This document shows positions 28,195-37,903 of a stretch of 64,000 nt of DNA, piece after piece. How positions within the stretch are numbered: position 1 is the first letter of the stretch; every line of letters starts with the position of its first letter. Under the pieces are notes generated by a model. The model was not told where the DNA came from. It worked only from the letters and a program-made list of their open reading frames with translations, and made no database searches. The DNA comes from CADCTB01 sp963768975 (GTDB taxonomy: Bacteria; Actinomycetota; Acidimicrobiia; Acidimicrobiales; AC-14): NCBI GenBank assembly GCA_963768975.1, contig CAVYKB010000010.1, forward strand, positions 62,001-126,000, in the 5' to 3' direction. The translations under genes were made by a program, and so were the position numbers.

Positions 28195-28732
28195 CTCCAA
28201 GCTACAAAGAGCCAACGGTGGATGCCTTGGCGCCTCAAGCCGAAGAAGGACGTGGGTGGCTGCGAAAAGCCACGGGGAGCTGCCGACCAAGCTTCGATCC
28301 GTGGATATCCGAATGGGGAAACCCCACACCCGTCATGGGGTGTGACTCCCGCCTGAACACATAGGGCGGGTAGAGGGAACCGGGTGAACTGAAACATCTC
28401 AGTAACCCGAGGAAAGGAAAACAACTGTGACTCCCTGAGTAGCGGCGAGCGAAACGGGATCAGCCTAAACCGAACTGGTGCAATAGCCTGGTGGCGTTGC
28501 CAGTTCGGGGTCGCGGGACCTGAAGGAGGGGGCACCAGACCCCTTAATCGAGTTACAAAACTGATGCCTAGCGGAAGCGTTTTGGAAAGGCGTGCCGTAG
28601 TGGGTAAGAGCCCCGTACGCGAAAGGTAATCAGTCTCGATCAGTGTTCCCAAGTAGCGCCGGACCCGTGAAATCCGGCGTGAATCTGCGAGGACCACCTC
28701 GTAAGGCTAAGTACTTTGAGGCGACCGATAGC

Positions 28733-28768
<36 letters not shown>

Positions 28769-29332
28769 GGGAGGGGAGTGAAATAGTACCTGAAACCGTT
28801 GGCTTACAAACAGTCAGAGCGTCGTTCCCGGGTAACCGGGAGCCGTGATGGCGTGCCTTTTGAAGAATGAGCCGGCGAGTTACCGTTCGTGGCAAGGTTA
28901 ACCCGTGAGGGGGAGCCGGAGCGAAAGCGAGTCTGAACAGGGCGTTCAGTCGCGAGCGGTAGACCCGAAGCCGAGTGATCTATCCATGGGCAGGCTGAAG
29001 CGGGGGTAAGACCCCGTGGAGGGCCGAACCCACCATGGTTGAAAACATGGGGGATGACCTGTGGATAGGGGTGAAAGGCCAAGCAAACTCGGTGATAGCT
29101 GGTTCTCCCCGAAATGCATTTAGGTGCAGCGTCGGGTGATCAGCGTTGGAGGTAGAGCACTGAATGGGTTAGGGGGCCTACAAGCTTACCGACCCCAATC
29201 AAACTCCGAATGCCAACGCTTCAATAGCCCGGCAGTGAGACCATGGGGGATGAGCTTCATGGTCGAGAGGGAAACAGCCCAGACCGCCAGCTAAGGCCCC
29301 TAATTCTAGGCTAAGTGGAAAACGATGTGGGA

Positions 29333-29407
<75 letters not shown>

Positions 29408-29702
29408 GTCCTGCGCGGACAATGAAACGGGGCTCAAGCCTAGAGCCGAAGCTGCGGATTTCTTCGCTTTGCGAAGGAGTGGTAGGGGAGCGTCGAGCGT
29501 GCAGCGAAGCGGCCGCAGAAGCGGTCGTGGAGCGCGTTCGAGAGCGAATGCCGGCATGAGTAGCGAAAGAGGAGTGAGAAACTCCTCCGCCGAATGCCCA
29601 AGGGTTCCTGGGGAAGGCTAATCCGCCCAGGGTGAGTCGGGAGCTAAGGCGAGGCCGAAAGGCGTAGTCGATGCACAACTGGTTGATATTCCAGTACCAC
29701 CG

Positions 29703-29795
29703 TGTCCGCGCCCATTCCAAGACGGAATTGCTAAGGGGCTGCTCCTTCGGGAGCGAACCGACCCATTCCGTGGCGGACAGCGACGGGGAGACGCA
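29703..29795 (+). other. actinobacterial-type insertion in 23S domain III
   Basis: Between CCAGTACC and the GACGGGGAGACGCAGGAGGG segment there are about 90 extra bases compared with E. coli, forming a stalk (TGTCCGC with GCGGACA, and a CTCC-TTCG-GGAG tip). Actinobacteria characteristically carry such an insertion here, supporting the taxonomic reading. Confidence 0.65.
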
Positions 29796-30253
29796 GGAGG
29801 GTAGGTGATCCCGGGCGTTGGTTGTCCCGGGGTAAGCGTGTAGGGCGGGGTTCAGGCAAATCCGAACCCCATCACGCCTGAGACGCGATGCCGAGCCGAT
29901 TAAGGCGAAGTCATTGATCCCATGCTGCCGAGAAAAGCCTCTAGTGAGCTGACACGGTGCCCGTACCCCAAACCGACGCAGGTGGGCAGGTAGAGAATAC
30001 CAAGGCGATCGGGAGAACAGTGGTTAAGGAACTCGGCAAAATACCTCCGTAACTTCGGGAGAAGGAGGGCCTCATCAGGGTGACGCACCTCGCGTGCTGA
30101 GCCCGAAGGGGTCGCAGAGAGCAGGGTGAAGCGACTGTTTACTAAAAACACAGCAGCGTGCGAAGTCGCAAGACGATGTATACGCTGTGACGCCTGCCCG
30201 GTGCCGGAAGGTTACGGGGAAGGGTTAGTCCGCAAGGGCGAAGCTCTGAACCT

Positions 30254-31172
<919 letters not shown>

Positions 31173-31374
31173 AGATGCTCGGTAGCTGTGACAGGACGGA
31201 AAGACCCCGTGGACCTTTACTACAACCTGATGTTGAGTTTTGGTACATATTGTGTAGGATAGGTGGGAGGCTTGGAAGCTGCAGCGCTAGCTGTGGTGGA
31301 GCCAACGTTGAAATACCACCCTGTATGTACTGGGGCTCTAACCCAGACCCGTGAATCCGGGTCGGGGACAGCGG

Positions 31375-31442
<68 letters not shown>

Positions 31443-31630
31443 GCTGGTTGGCAATCAGCCGTCGAGTGCAATGGCACAAGGGAGCTTGACTGCGAGACAC
31501 ACAGGTCGAGCAGGTGCGAAAGCAGGGCATAGTGATCCGGCGGTTGCGTGTGGAAGCGCCGTCGCTCAACGGATAAAAGGTACCCCGGGGATAACAGGCT
31601 CATCTTCCCCAAGAGTCCATATCGACGGGA

Positions 31631-31669
<39 letters not shown>

Positions 31670-31679
31670 GTGAAGCATC

Positions 31680-31713
<34 letters not shown>

Positions 31714-31729
31714 TACGCGAGCTGGGTTT

Positions 31730-31761
<32 letters not shown>

Positions 31762-31878
31762 TCACAGCCGTAGGAAACTTGAGGAAGGCTGTCCCTAGTA
31801 CGAGAGGACCGGGACGGACGCAGCTCTCGTGTGCCAGTTGTCCTGCCAAGGGCACGGCTGGTTAGCGACCTGCGGGTG

Positions 31879-31910
<32 letters not shown>

Positions 31911-32056
31911 TCGTTCCTAGATGAGGTTTCCCACAGCACAAGCTGGTAAGGCCCGTGGCCAGATGACCACGTTGATAGGCCGGAGGTGTACGTACCGCAA
32001 GGTACTCAGCCGACCGGTACTAATCGGCCGAGGGCTTGGAGATTCTATTAATTTGT

Positions 32057-32073
32057 TCGTGCTCGCTCTGAAA
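32057..32073 (+). other. 23S processing stalk, 3' strand
   Basis: TCGTGCTCGCTCTGAAA pairs with 28164-28180 across the 23S gene. Confidence 0.8.
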
Positions 32074-32097
32074 GGCTCAAGAACAGAGCCCTAGATT

Positions 32098-32214
<117 letters not shown>

Positions 32215-32224
32215 TCTTTTTGTG

Positions 32225-32250
32225 AAGGCCCCCACCTCGGTGGGGGCCTT
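32225..32250 (+). terminator. rrn operon terminator
   Basis: AAGGCCCCCAC and GTGGGGGCCTT form an 11-bp perfect stem with a CTCG loop directly after the 5S gene. ATTCTTTTTG just upstream gives a T run on its left side, so the hairpin may also act in the opposite direction. Confidence 0.75.
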
Positions 32251-32279
32251 CTGCATTGAGCGGCCCGGGAGGCCGCTCC

Positions 32280-33278
32280 GTGAATATCCAGTTAGTCTCG
32301 ACATTCGTGGCCCCTCCGAGACGACAGCCCTCCGACCCGCGGAGCGGCCGACCCGCGAGGCCCGGGCCGAAGCGGGCCGGCGACGCCGGCCGGACCGGCG
32401 CATCCAAGGCGTCGTCCCGACGGTCCGCCGAGGCCCCCATGCCGGCGAAGTGGGGAAAGGTGGCCCGGGCCGGCGCCCGCGTCGTCCGCCCTGCCCCTGA
32501 CCGGGAGGACAAGCCACCCGAGACTCGTGACCGCGGCCGGCCACCGGCGTGGGAGCCCGAGAAGTGGACCAAGGAACCCGCGCCCGGCCGGCGTCCCCCG
32601 GAAAAGAAGGCGGAGACGCCGGCGCCGGCCCCGCAGCCTCGGGCCAGGAAGGTTCCCAAGGTCATCTCCCAGGAGGTCGCCGGTGCGGTGGAGCCGGCGC
32701 TGGCCCCTCGCATCGAGCGCCGGCTGGCCCAGGCGGCCGACGCTTTCGAGCGCGACCACCTAACCGATGCCCTGCGCATCCTGCGACCCCTGGCCAAGGA
32801 GGCCCCCAACGTGGCTGCGGTGCGCGAGCTCACCGGCGTCGCCTTCTACGGCACCGGGCAGTGGGCGTTGGCGGCCAAGGAGCTGGAGGCTTTCCGGGCC
32901 CTTGGCGGATCCGTCGAGCAGCACCCGGTGCTGGCCGACTCCTACCGGGCCCTGAAGCGGTACAAGGCGGTTGCCGACCTCTGGGAAGAGCTGCGCGAGG
33001 CGTCGCCGGGCGCCGCTCTCGTCACCGAGGGCCGGATCGTGGCCGCCGGCGCCTTGGCCGACCAGGGCGATATCCCGGGCGCTATCGCCCTCCTGGAGAA
33101 GGGTCCGGTGCGCCCGAACCGCAGCGCAGCCCTGCACCACGCCCGCCTTTGGTACGCCCTGGCCGACCTCTACGAGCGGGCGGGCGACGCCCCCAGGGCC
33201 CGCGAACTCTTCGGCCGGGTGGTGGCGGTGGAGCCGGGCCTGGCCGACGCCGCCGAACGCCTCGCCGGCCTGGGATGA
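32280..33278 (+). CDS. TPR-repeat protein with basic Pro-rich N-terminus
   Basis: The C-terminal 190 residues are helical tetratricopeptide-type repeats (ALRILRPLAKEAPN, GTGQWALAAKELEAFRALGG, LWYALADLYERAGDAPRARELFGRVVAVEP). The first half is rich in Arg, Pro, Lys and Ala and probably disordered. GTG 32280 gives 332 residues; ATG 32439 would give a 279-residue protein starting MPAKWGKVAR. Third-position GC is high upstream of ATG 32439, which mildly favours the longer form. A protein of similar type lies between tyrS and tlyA in M. tuberculosis. TPR domains bind proteins; the partner is unknown. Confidence 0.8.
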   Translation: MNIQLVSTFVAPPRRQPSDPRSGRPARPGPKRAGDAGRTGASKASSRRSAEAPMPAKWGKVARAGARVVRPAPDREDKPPETRDRGRPPAWEPEKWTKEPAPGRRPPEKKAETPAPAPQPRARKVPKVISQEVAGAVEPALAPRIERRLAQAADAFERDHLTDALRILRPLAKEAPNVAAVRELTGVAFYGTGQWALAAKELEAFRALGGSVEQHPVLADSYRALKRYKAVADLWEELREASPGAALVTEGRIVAAGALADQGDIPGAIALLEKGPVRPNRSAALHHARLWYALADLYERAGDAPRARELFGRVVAVEPGLADAAERLAGLG

Positions 33279-33353
33279 CTGTCTCAAGGCCCCGGTAGAG
33301 TTCTTCCCGGCGCTTCCCCCTCGCCTCGATCCGAGAGAACGAAGGGGAACGTG

Positions 33354-33704
33354 ATGACGAATGTGGTGGTGCTGATGGGCCGGCTGGCTCGGCCGCCGGA
33401 GACCCGGGAGTTGCCTTCGGGCGACCGGTTGGTGGCTTACGAGGTCACCGTGGAACGGCCGAACGAGCGGGCGGAGACGGTTCCCGTCGTGTGGTTCGCG
33501 GCGCCGGCCAGCGCCGGCGACCACGACGTCGACGAGCGCATGCTGGTGGTAGGCCGGGTGCGCCGGCGCTTCTTCCGGACCGGCGCCGGCACGCAGAGCC
33601 GCACCGAGGTGGTGGCCGAGGCGGTGGTCAACGCCCGGCACGCCAAGCGGGCGGCCGCCGCCCTCGAGCGGGCGCAGAGCCGGCTGGCCGAGGCCCTGGC
33701 GTGA
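33354..33704 (+). CDS. single-stranded DNA-binding (OB-fold) family protein
   Basis: The 116-residue protein begins MTNVVVLMGRLARPPETRELPSGDRLVAYEVTVER, the strand-and-loop pattern of an SSB OB fold, continuing with VPVVWFAA and MLVVGRVRRRFF. It lacks the long acidic, Pro-rich tail of the main SSB, so it is more likely an accessory SSB. AAGGGGAA precedes ATG 33354; GTG 33351 is directly before it. Confidence 0.8.
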   Translation: MTNVVVLMGRLARPPETRELPSGDRLVAYEVTVERPNERAETVPVVWFAAPASAGDHDVDERMLVVGRVRRRFFRTGAGTQSRTEVVAEAVVNARHAKRAAAALERAQSRLAEALA

Positions 33705-33714
33705 GGTGGTTCGG

Positions 33715-34920
33715 TCAGTCCGCCCGCCGGCGGAACACCATGCCGGTCCGGGGCTTGGGGTGGAAGAAGGTGGTCTTGGTCGGCATGCGCCGGCCGGCCA
33801 CCGCGGCCCGGGCGATCTCGTGCACGTCCACCGGCCGCAGGAGCACGCCGGCGGAGACCTTGCCAGCGGCCGCCTGGGCCAGCACCGACTCCGGGGAGTG
33901 GTCGAAGCCCAGGGTGTGGGCCGGCAGGGTGGCCAGGGCGGCGTCGAGGAGGGCGGCGTCCGGCTCGCCGGCGCCGGCGCCGGCCCGCGGCACGAGGATC
34001 CACGACTGGTCACCGCCCAGCACCAGCCCCAGGCCGCCGGCCTCGGCCATGCGGTCGGGAAGCGAGGCGGGAGGGGAGCCGTCGGCGACGGCTTCGAAGA
34101 AGGGATTCAGGGCCGCCAGCAGGTCGAAGCCGGCGGGGAGGTGGCCGATTAGCCGGTGGATGGGCCGCACCCCGGCCTGGCTGTCGCCCAGCTCGCACAC
34201 GAGGGCCAGCAGCAGGTCCTCGTCGCCGCCGGCCCGACCACGCTCGGCACGCACTTCGTCACGGCGGGCGAGGGCCACCGAGTACCGGTGGTGGCCGTCG
34301 GCGATGACCACCGGGGCCGAGCCCACGATGGCTCCCACCGCCTCCACCACGCCGGGCTGGGTCAACCGCCAGAGCCGGTGGTGCACGCCCTCCTCGTCGG
34401 TGCAGCGGGCCACCGGCGCGCCCGGCGCCGCAGTGCACAGCGCGGTGAGCCCCTCGGCCATCGACAGGCCCCATACCGGCGACAGGTCGGCCCGGCACGC
34501 CCGGAGGAGGTTGAGGCGGTCGTCACGCACCTTGGACTGAGTCTCCTCGTGGGGGAGCACGTCCCCCTCGCCCGGCGCCACCACCTCCAGGGCGCCGAGC
34601 ACGCCGGCGATCTGGCGGCTGTTGCCGTCGGCGTCGTGGTAGCCCATCCGGTAGGCGTAGAAGCCGGGCTCGGGATCGGTGGCCAGGACGCCGGCGGCCA
34701 GCCACTCGTCGAGCAGAGCGCCGGCGGCTGTGTACCGGTCCTGGCCGGCATGGCCCTCGCGGGGGAGGTCGATCCGTACGACGTTGTAGGGGCTCCGAGA
34801 TTCGAGCGCCGATTGCTCCTCGGGGCCGATCACGTCATACGGCGGGGCGATGACCTCGTCGAGATCGACGTGGTCGAGGTCGTAGCGGACGCCGGCGAAC
34901 GGCTCGAAGCGGGGCACCAC
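33715..34920 (-). CDS. DUF1015 family protein
   Basis: This 401-residue soluble protein matches DUF1015: the N-terminal FEPFAGVRYD and IAPPYDVIGPEEQ, the LPHEETQSKVRDDRLNLLRA segment, and the IADGHHRYSVALARRDE motif characteristic of the family. The biochemical role is unknown. The first two codons are both GTG; GTG 34917 has TAGGCA six bases upstream, a weak version of the leaderless hexamer. It is convergent with the SSB-like gene and in tandem with rhomboid. Confidence 0.88.
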   Translation of the reverse strand: MVPRFEPFAGVRYDLDHVDLDEVIAPPYDVIGPEEQSALESRSPYNVVRIDLPREGHAGQDRYTAAGALLDEWLAAGVLATDPEPGFYAYRMGYHDADGNSRQIAGVLGALEVVAPGEGDVLPHEETQSKVRDDRLNLLRACRADLSPVWGLSMAEGLTALCTAAPGAPVARCTDEEGVHHRLWRLTQPGVVEAVGAIVGSAPVVIADGHHRYSVALARRDEVRAERGRAGGDEDLLLALVCELGDSQAGVRPIHRLIGHLPAGFDLLAALNPFFEAVADGSPPASLPDRMAEAGGLGLVLGGDQSWILVPRAGAGAGEPDAALLDAALATLPAHTLGFDHSPESVLAQAAAGKVSAGVLLRPVDVHEIARAAVAGRRMPTKTTFFHPKPRTGMVFRRRAD

Positions 34921-34940
34921 CTCTGCCTAGCAGAGCGGCG

Positions 34941-35711
34941 TTACCAGGTCGGACCGGGCGCCGGCTCGTACCGGGGGACACGAGGCGGGCGCAGGCGATC
35001 ACGGAGGAGCAGGGCGACGAGGGCGCCGAAGACGAAGCCGCCGACATGGGCCACCCAGGCCACTCCTTCGTTGGGGTTGGTGAAGAACTGGGTGACGAAC
35101 CAGACGCCCAGGAGCCACTTGGCGCCGATGTCGCGTATCAGGAAGAAGATCAGCGACAGGATGCGCACGTTGGGGAAAAGCACCAGGTAGGCGCCCATCA
35201 CGCCGGCGATGGCCCCCGATGCGCCGACGACGGGGACAGTGCTCTGGGGCTGGACGAGGATGTGAGCGGCGGAGGCCACCAGGCCGGCGAGGACGTAGAA
35301 GGCGAGGTAGCCGCCGGTGCGCATGCGGTCCTCGATGTTGTTCCCGAAGATCCACAGGAACAGCATGTTGCCGCCGAGGTGCCAGAGGTCCCCGTGCAGG
35401 AACATGGAGTACAGCAGGGCCAGCCACACCGACTTCTCCGGGTAGCCGGCGTTCTCCTCGGCCGCCGTCGTCTCACAGGCGGTGTCGTCGCCGGCGAGGA
35501 TCGTCCGCTCGAGCTCGTCCACGTTCAGTGGCCGGCCCTCGACCACTTCGCACGGAATGGCCGCTACCTCGAACGGATAGAGGATCTGACGGTTCTGGTT
35601 CCCGTCGAACGGCCGCTGGACAAAGAGGAACACGCCGATGTTGATGACCATCAGCAGCACGGTGACCACCGGGAAGTGCCGCGTGGGGTTGTAGTCCTTG
35701 AGGGGGATCAC
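34941..35711 (-). CDS. rhomboid-family intramembrane serine protease
   Basis: Rhomboids cleave transmembrane substrates within the membrane. The catalytic serine lies in VGASGAIAGVMGAYL (GxSG) and the histidine in VAWVAHVGGFVFGAL; the FLHGDLWHLGGNMLFLWIFG segment carries the conserved WHLxGN helix. About six membrane helices are visible in 256 residues, with an acidic insertion (about 45-95) between helices 1 and 2. GTG 35711 has TAAGCT seven bases upstream. Confidence 0.9.
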   Translation of the reverse strand: MIPLKDYNPTRHFPVVTVLLMVINIGVFLFVQRPFDGNQNRQILYPFEVAAIPCEVVEGRPLNVDELERTILAGDDTACETTAAEENAGYPEKSVWLALLYSMFLHGDLWHLGGNMLFLWIFGNNIEDRMRTGGYLAFYVLAGLVASAAHILVQPQSTVPVVGASGAIAGVMGAYLVLFPNVRILSLIFFLIRDIGAKWLLGVWFVTQFFTNPNEGVAWVAHVGGFVFGALVALLLRDRLRPPRVPRYEPAPGPTW

Positions 35712-35724
35712 CGCCGGCAGCTTA
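35712..35724 (-). promoter_or_regulatory. leaderless-type -10 for the rhomboid gene (TAAGCT)
   Basis: On the minus strand TAAGCT (35724-35719) ends seven bases before the GTG at 35711. It sits back to back with the plus-strand element of the next gene in a 59-bp divergent gap. Confidence 0.5.
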
Positions 35725-35757
35725 GGTCCGGCCTCCGTCCGCCCCAGGACCGGCGGG

Positions 35758-35770
35758 TAGTCTCGTTCCC
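35758..35770 (+). promoter_or_regulatory. leaderless-type -10 for the phasin-like gene (TAGTCT)
   Basis: TAGTCT (35758-35763) ends seven bases before ATG 35771. Confidence 0.5.
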
Positions 35771-36214
35771 ATGGCCGGAGACGATCTGTTCACCCGCTAC
35801 CTGGAGATCGGCGCGTCGATCCTGGGCATGACCCGGGAGCGGGCCGAGGCCATCGTCCGTGACCTGGTGGCCTCGGGTGAAGTGGCCAAGAGCCAGGCCA
35901 CCAAGGCCGCCGACTGGCTGGTGGAGCGGGGCAAGACCGGCTCGGAGGAGCTGGCCGAGCTGGTGCGGCGGGAGATCCGCCAGCAGGTCAGCGCACTCGG
36001 GCTGGCCACGAAGGCCGATGTCGCCCGCCTGGAGGCCGAGATCGAGGAGCTGAAGGCGGCGAAGGCGCCGCCGCCCCGCGCCCGGGCCCGCAAGCCCAAG
36101 GCGCCGGCTGCGGCGCCGGCCACCAAGCCGGCGGGCATCACCAAGTCGGCGCCGGCGCGCAAGCGCCCCGGCGCCGTCCCGCCCGCCGGCGGAGCCGATT
36201 CCCCGAAGGGCTGA
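35771..36214 (+). CDS. phasin-like / PHA-regulator-type coiled-coil protein
   Basis: The N-terminal 105 residues are a long amphipathic helix region (ILGMTRERAEAIVRDLVASGEVAKSQ, LAELVRREIRQQVSALGLATKADVARLEAEIEELK), as in phasin-like small proteins. The C-terminal 40 residues are Ala/Pro/Lys-rich and resemble histone-like tails. The 147-residue protein begins the phasin-tlyA-nadK-recN-steA-steB operon. A structural or nucleoid/granule-associated role is possible; function unproven. Confidence 0.72.
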   Translation: MAGDDLFTRYLEIGASILGMTRERAEAIVRDLVASGEVAKSQATKAADWLVERGKTGSEELAELVRREIRQQVSALGLATKADVARLEAEIEELKAAKAPPPRARARKPKAPAAAPATKPAGITKSAPARKRPGAVPPAGGADSPKG

Positions 36215-36218
36215 GGTC

Positions 36219-37007
36219 CTGCGCCGGCGGCTCGACACGGAGCTGGTGCGCCGGGGGCTCGTCTCGAGCCGGGATCGGGCACAGGCCGAGATCAGCGCGG
36301 GCCGGGTGATGGTGCGGGGGGTGCCGGCCACCAAGGCGGCCCGCATGGTCGACGCCGACGATCCGGTCGCCCTCCAGGGCCCCGGGCCCCGCTTCGTCAG
36401 CCGGGGCGGCGAGAAGCTCGACGCCGCTCTCGACCGGTTCGCCATCGACGTCGCCGGCCGCACGGCGCTCGACGCCGGCGCCTCCACCGGAGGCTTCACC
36501 GACTGCCTCCTCCAGCGGGGCGCGGCCCACGTGGTCGCCGTCGACGTCGGCCGCGGCCAGCTCGACCTGCGTCTCCGCACCGACGACCGGGTCACCGTCC
36601 GGGAGCGGACCAACATCCGCCACCTCACCCCGGCCGATGCCGGCGGACCATTCGACCTTGTCGTCGCCGACCTGGCCTTCATCTCCCTGCGGACCGTGGC
36701 GCCGGCCCTGCTCTCCCTGTCCACCGCCGGGGCCGACCTCGTGGTGCTGGTCAAGCCGCAGTTCGAGGCCGGGCGGGTCGAGGCCAGCCGGGAGCGGGGC
36801 GTCATCCGCGACCCCGAGGTGTGGCGCCGCACCCTTGCCGAGGTGGTTGGCGCCTTCGCGGCCGGCGGGGCGGCCATCATGGAGCTCATGGTGTCGCCGC
36901 TGGTCGGAGCGGAGGGCAACGTCGAGTTCCTGGCCCATCTCGTGCGCGGCGCAGCCCCTGCCCACGACGCCGAAGCGCTCATCGCCGGCGTGGTCGAGGA
37001 GGCCTGA
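36219..37007 (+). CDS. tlyA: TlyA-family rRNA 2'-O-methyltransferase, apparent CTG start
   Basis: TlyA methylates 16S and 23S riboses in mycobacteria. The N-terminal S4 domain begins RRRLDTELVRRGLVSSRDRAQAEI, followed by FVSRGGEKLDAAL, the SAM-binding ALDAGASTGGFTDCLLQRG, and catalytic motifs DLAFISLR and VLVKPQFEAGR. The conserved N-terminus requires initiation upstream of GTG 36246, but the only nearby candidate in frame is CTG 36219, with GAAGGG eight bases before it and the upstream gene ending at 36214. CTG is therefore proposed, giving 262 residues. Confidence 0.87.
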   Translation: MRRRLDTELVRRGLVSSRDRAQAEISAGRVMVRGVPATKAARMVDADDPVALQGPGPRFVSRGGEKLDAALDRFAIDVAGRTALDAGASTGGFTDCLLQRGAAHVVAVDVGRGQLDLRLRTDDRVTVRERTNIRHLTPADAGGPFDLVVADLAFISLRTVAPALLSLSTAGADLVVLVKPQFEAGRVEASRERGVIRDPEVWRRTLAEVVGAFAAGGAAIMELMVSPLVGAEGNVEFLAHLVRGAAPAHDAEALIAGVVEEA

Positions 37008-37009
37008 GG

Positions 37010-37879
37010 GTGGCCACGATCGGCATGATCGTCCACGAGCACCGGCCCGAGGCCGCGGAACTGGCCCGGGAGGCCACTCGCTGGCTCACCGGCCAGGGCC
37101 ACGCGGTCCGCCTGCCCAAGGACGACGCCGAGACCGTCGGCCTGCCCGAGCTCGGGTACGCGCCCGAGGAGCTGGGTGCCGGCCTCGACCTGGCCGTCAC
37201 CCTGGGCGGTGACGGCACCATCCTCCGGGCCGTGAACCTGGTCAGCCGCCACGGCGTGCCGCTCCTCGGCGTCAACCTCGGGCGGCTGGGCTACCTCGCC
37301 GACCTCGAGCCCGAGGGGCTCACCGATGCCCTTGAACGGATGGTGAACGGCGACTTCGCCATCGAGGAGCGCATGATGCTCTCGGTCTTCGTCCAGCGGG
37401 CCGGGGAGCCGCCGGTGATCCCGGCGGTCGGAGGCGACCTCTGGGCGCTCAACGAGGTGGTTGTTGAGCGGCCGGCCGCCGGGCACACCGTCCACGTCGC
37501 CGTGGAGGTGGAGGACCGGTTCTGGACCACCTATGCGGCCGACGGCCTCATCGTCGCCACCCCGACGGGCTCGACCGCCTACGCCTTCTCCGCCGGCGGG
37601 CCGATCGTCTCGCCCAACGTCCGGGCCCTGATCATGACACCGGTGTCGGCCCACATGCCGTTTGACCGGAGCCTGATCGTCGATGCCGGCGACGCCGTTC
37701 GTATCGAGGTCACCGACCGCCCCGCCGCAGTGGTGATCGACGGGCGGGAGGTCGGCACGCTCGAGAAGGGCGACGCCATCATCTGCACCGAGGCGCCCGG
37801 GTCGGCCCGGTTCGTGTCCTTGAGCGCCCGCGACTTCTACGGAATCCTCAAGACCAAATTCGGCGTGGCCGACCGGTGA
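37010..37879 (+). CDS. nadK: NAD kinase
   Basis: NadK phosphorylates NAD to NADP. The GGDGT motif (TLGGDGTILRA) near residue 65, NLGRLGYLAD, and the ATPTGSTAYAFSAGGPIVSP glycine-rich loop are all intact; the length of 289 residues is normal. GTG 37010 follows tlyA after two bases. Gene order matches other actinobacteria (tlyA-nadK-recN). It supplies NADP for the pentose-phosphate and biosynthetic genes of the window, though there is no direct operon link. Confidence 0.95.
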   Translation: MATIGMIVHEHRPEAAELAREATRWLTGQGHAVRLPKDDAETVGLPELGYAPEELGAGLDLAVTLGGDGTILRAVNLVSRHGVPLLGVNLGRLGYLADLEPEGLTDALERMVNGDFAIEERMMLSVFVQRAGEPPVIPAVGGDLWALNEVVVERPAAGHTVHVAVEVEDRFWTTYAADGLIVATPTGSTAYAFSAGGPIVSPNVRALIMTPVSAHMPFDRSLIVDAGDAVRIEVTDRPAAVVIDGREVGTLEKGDAIICTEAPGSARFVSLSARDFYGILKTKFGVADR

Positions 37880-37903
37880 TCTGCGGCGTGGCCGACCGCT
37901 GAT
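37861..37903 (+). repeat. 20-bp tandem duplication between nadK and recN
   Basis: CGGCGTGGCCGACCGGTGAT (37861-37880) is repeated after three bases with one mismatch at 37884-37903. The second copy ends in the recN start region, so the duplication of the nadK tail created most of the intergenic gap. Confidence 0.7.
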
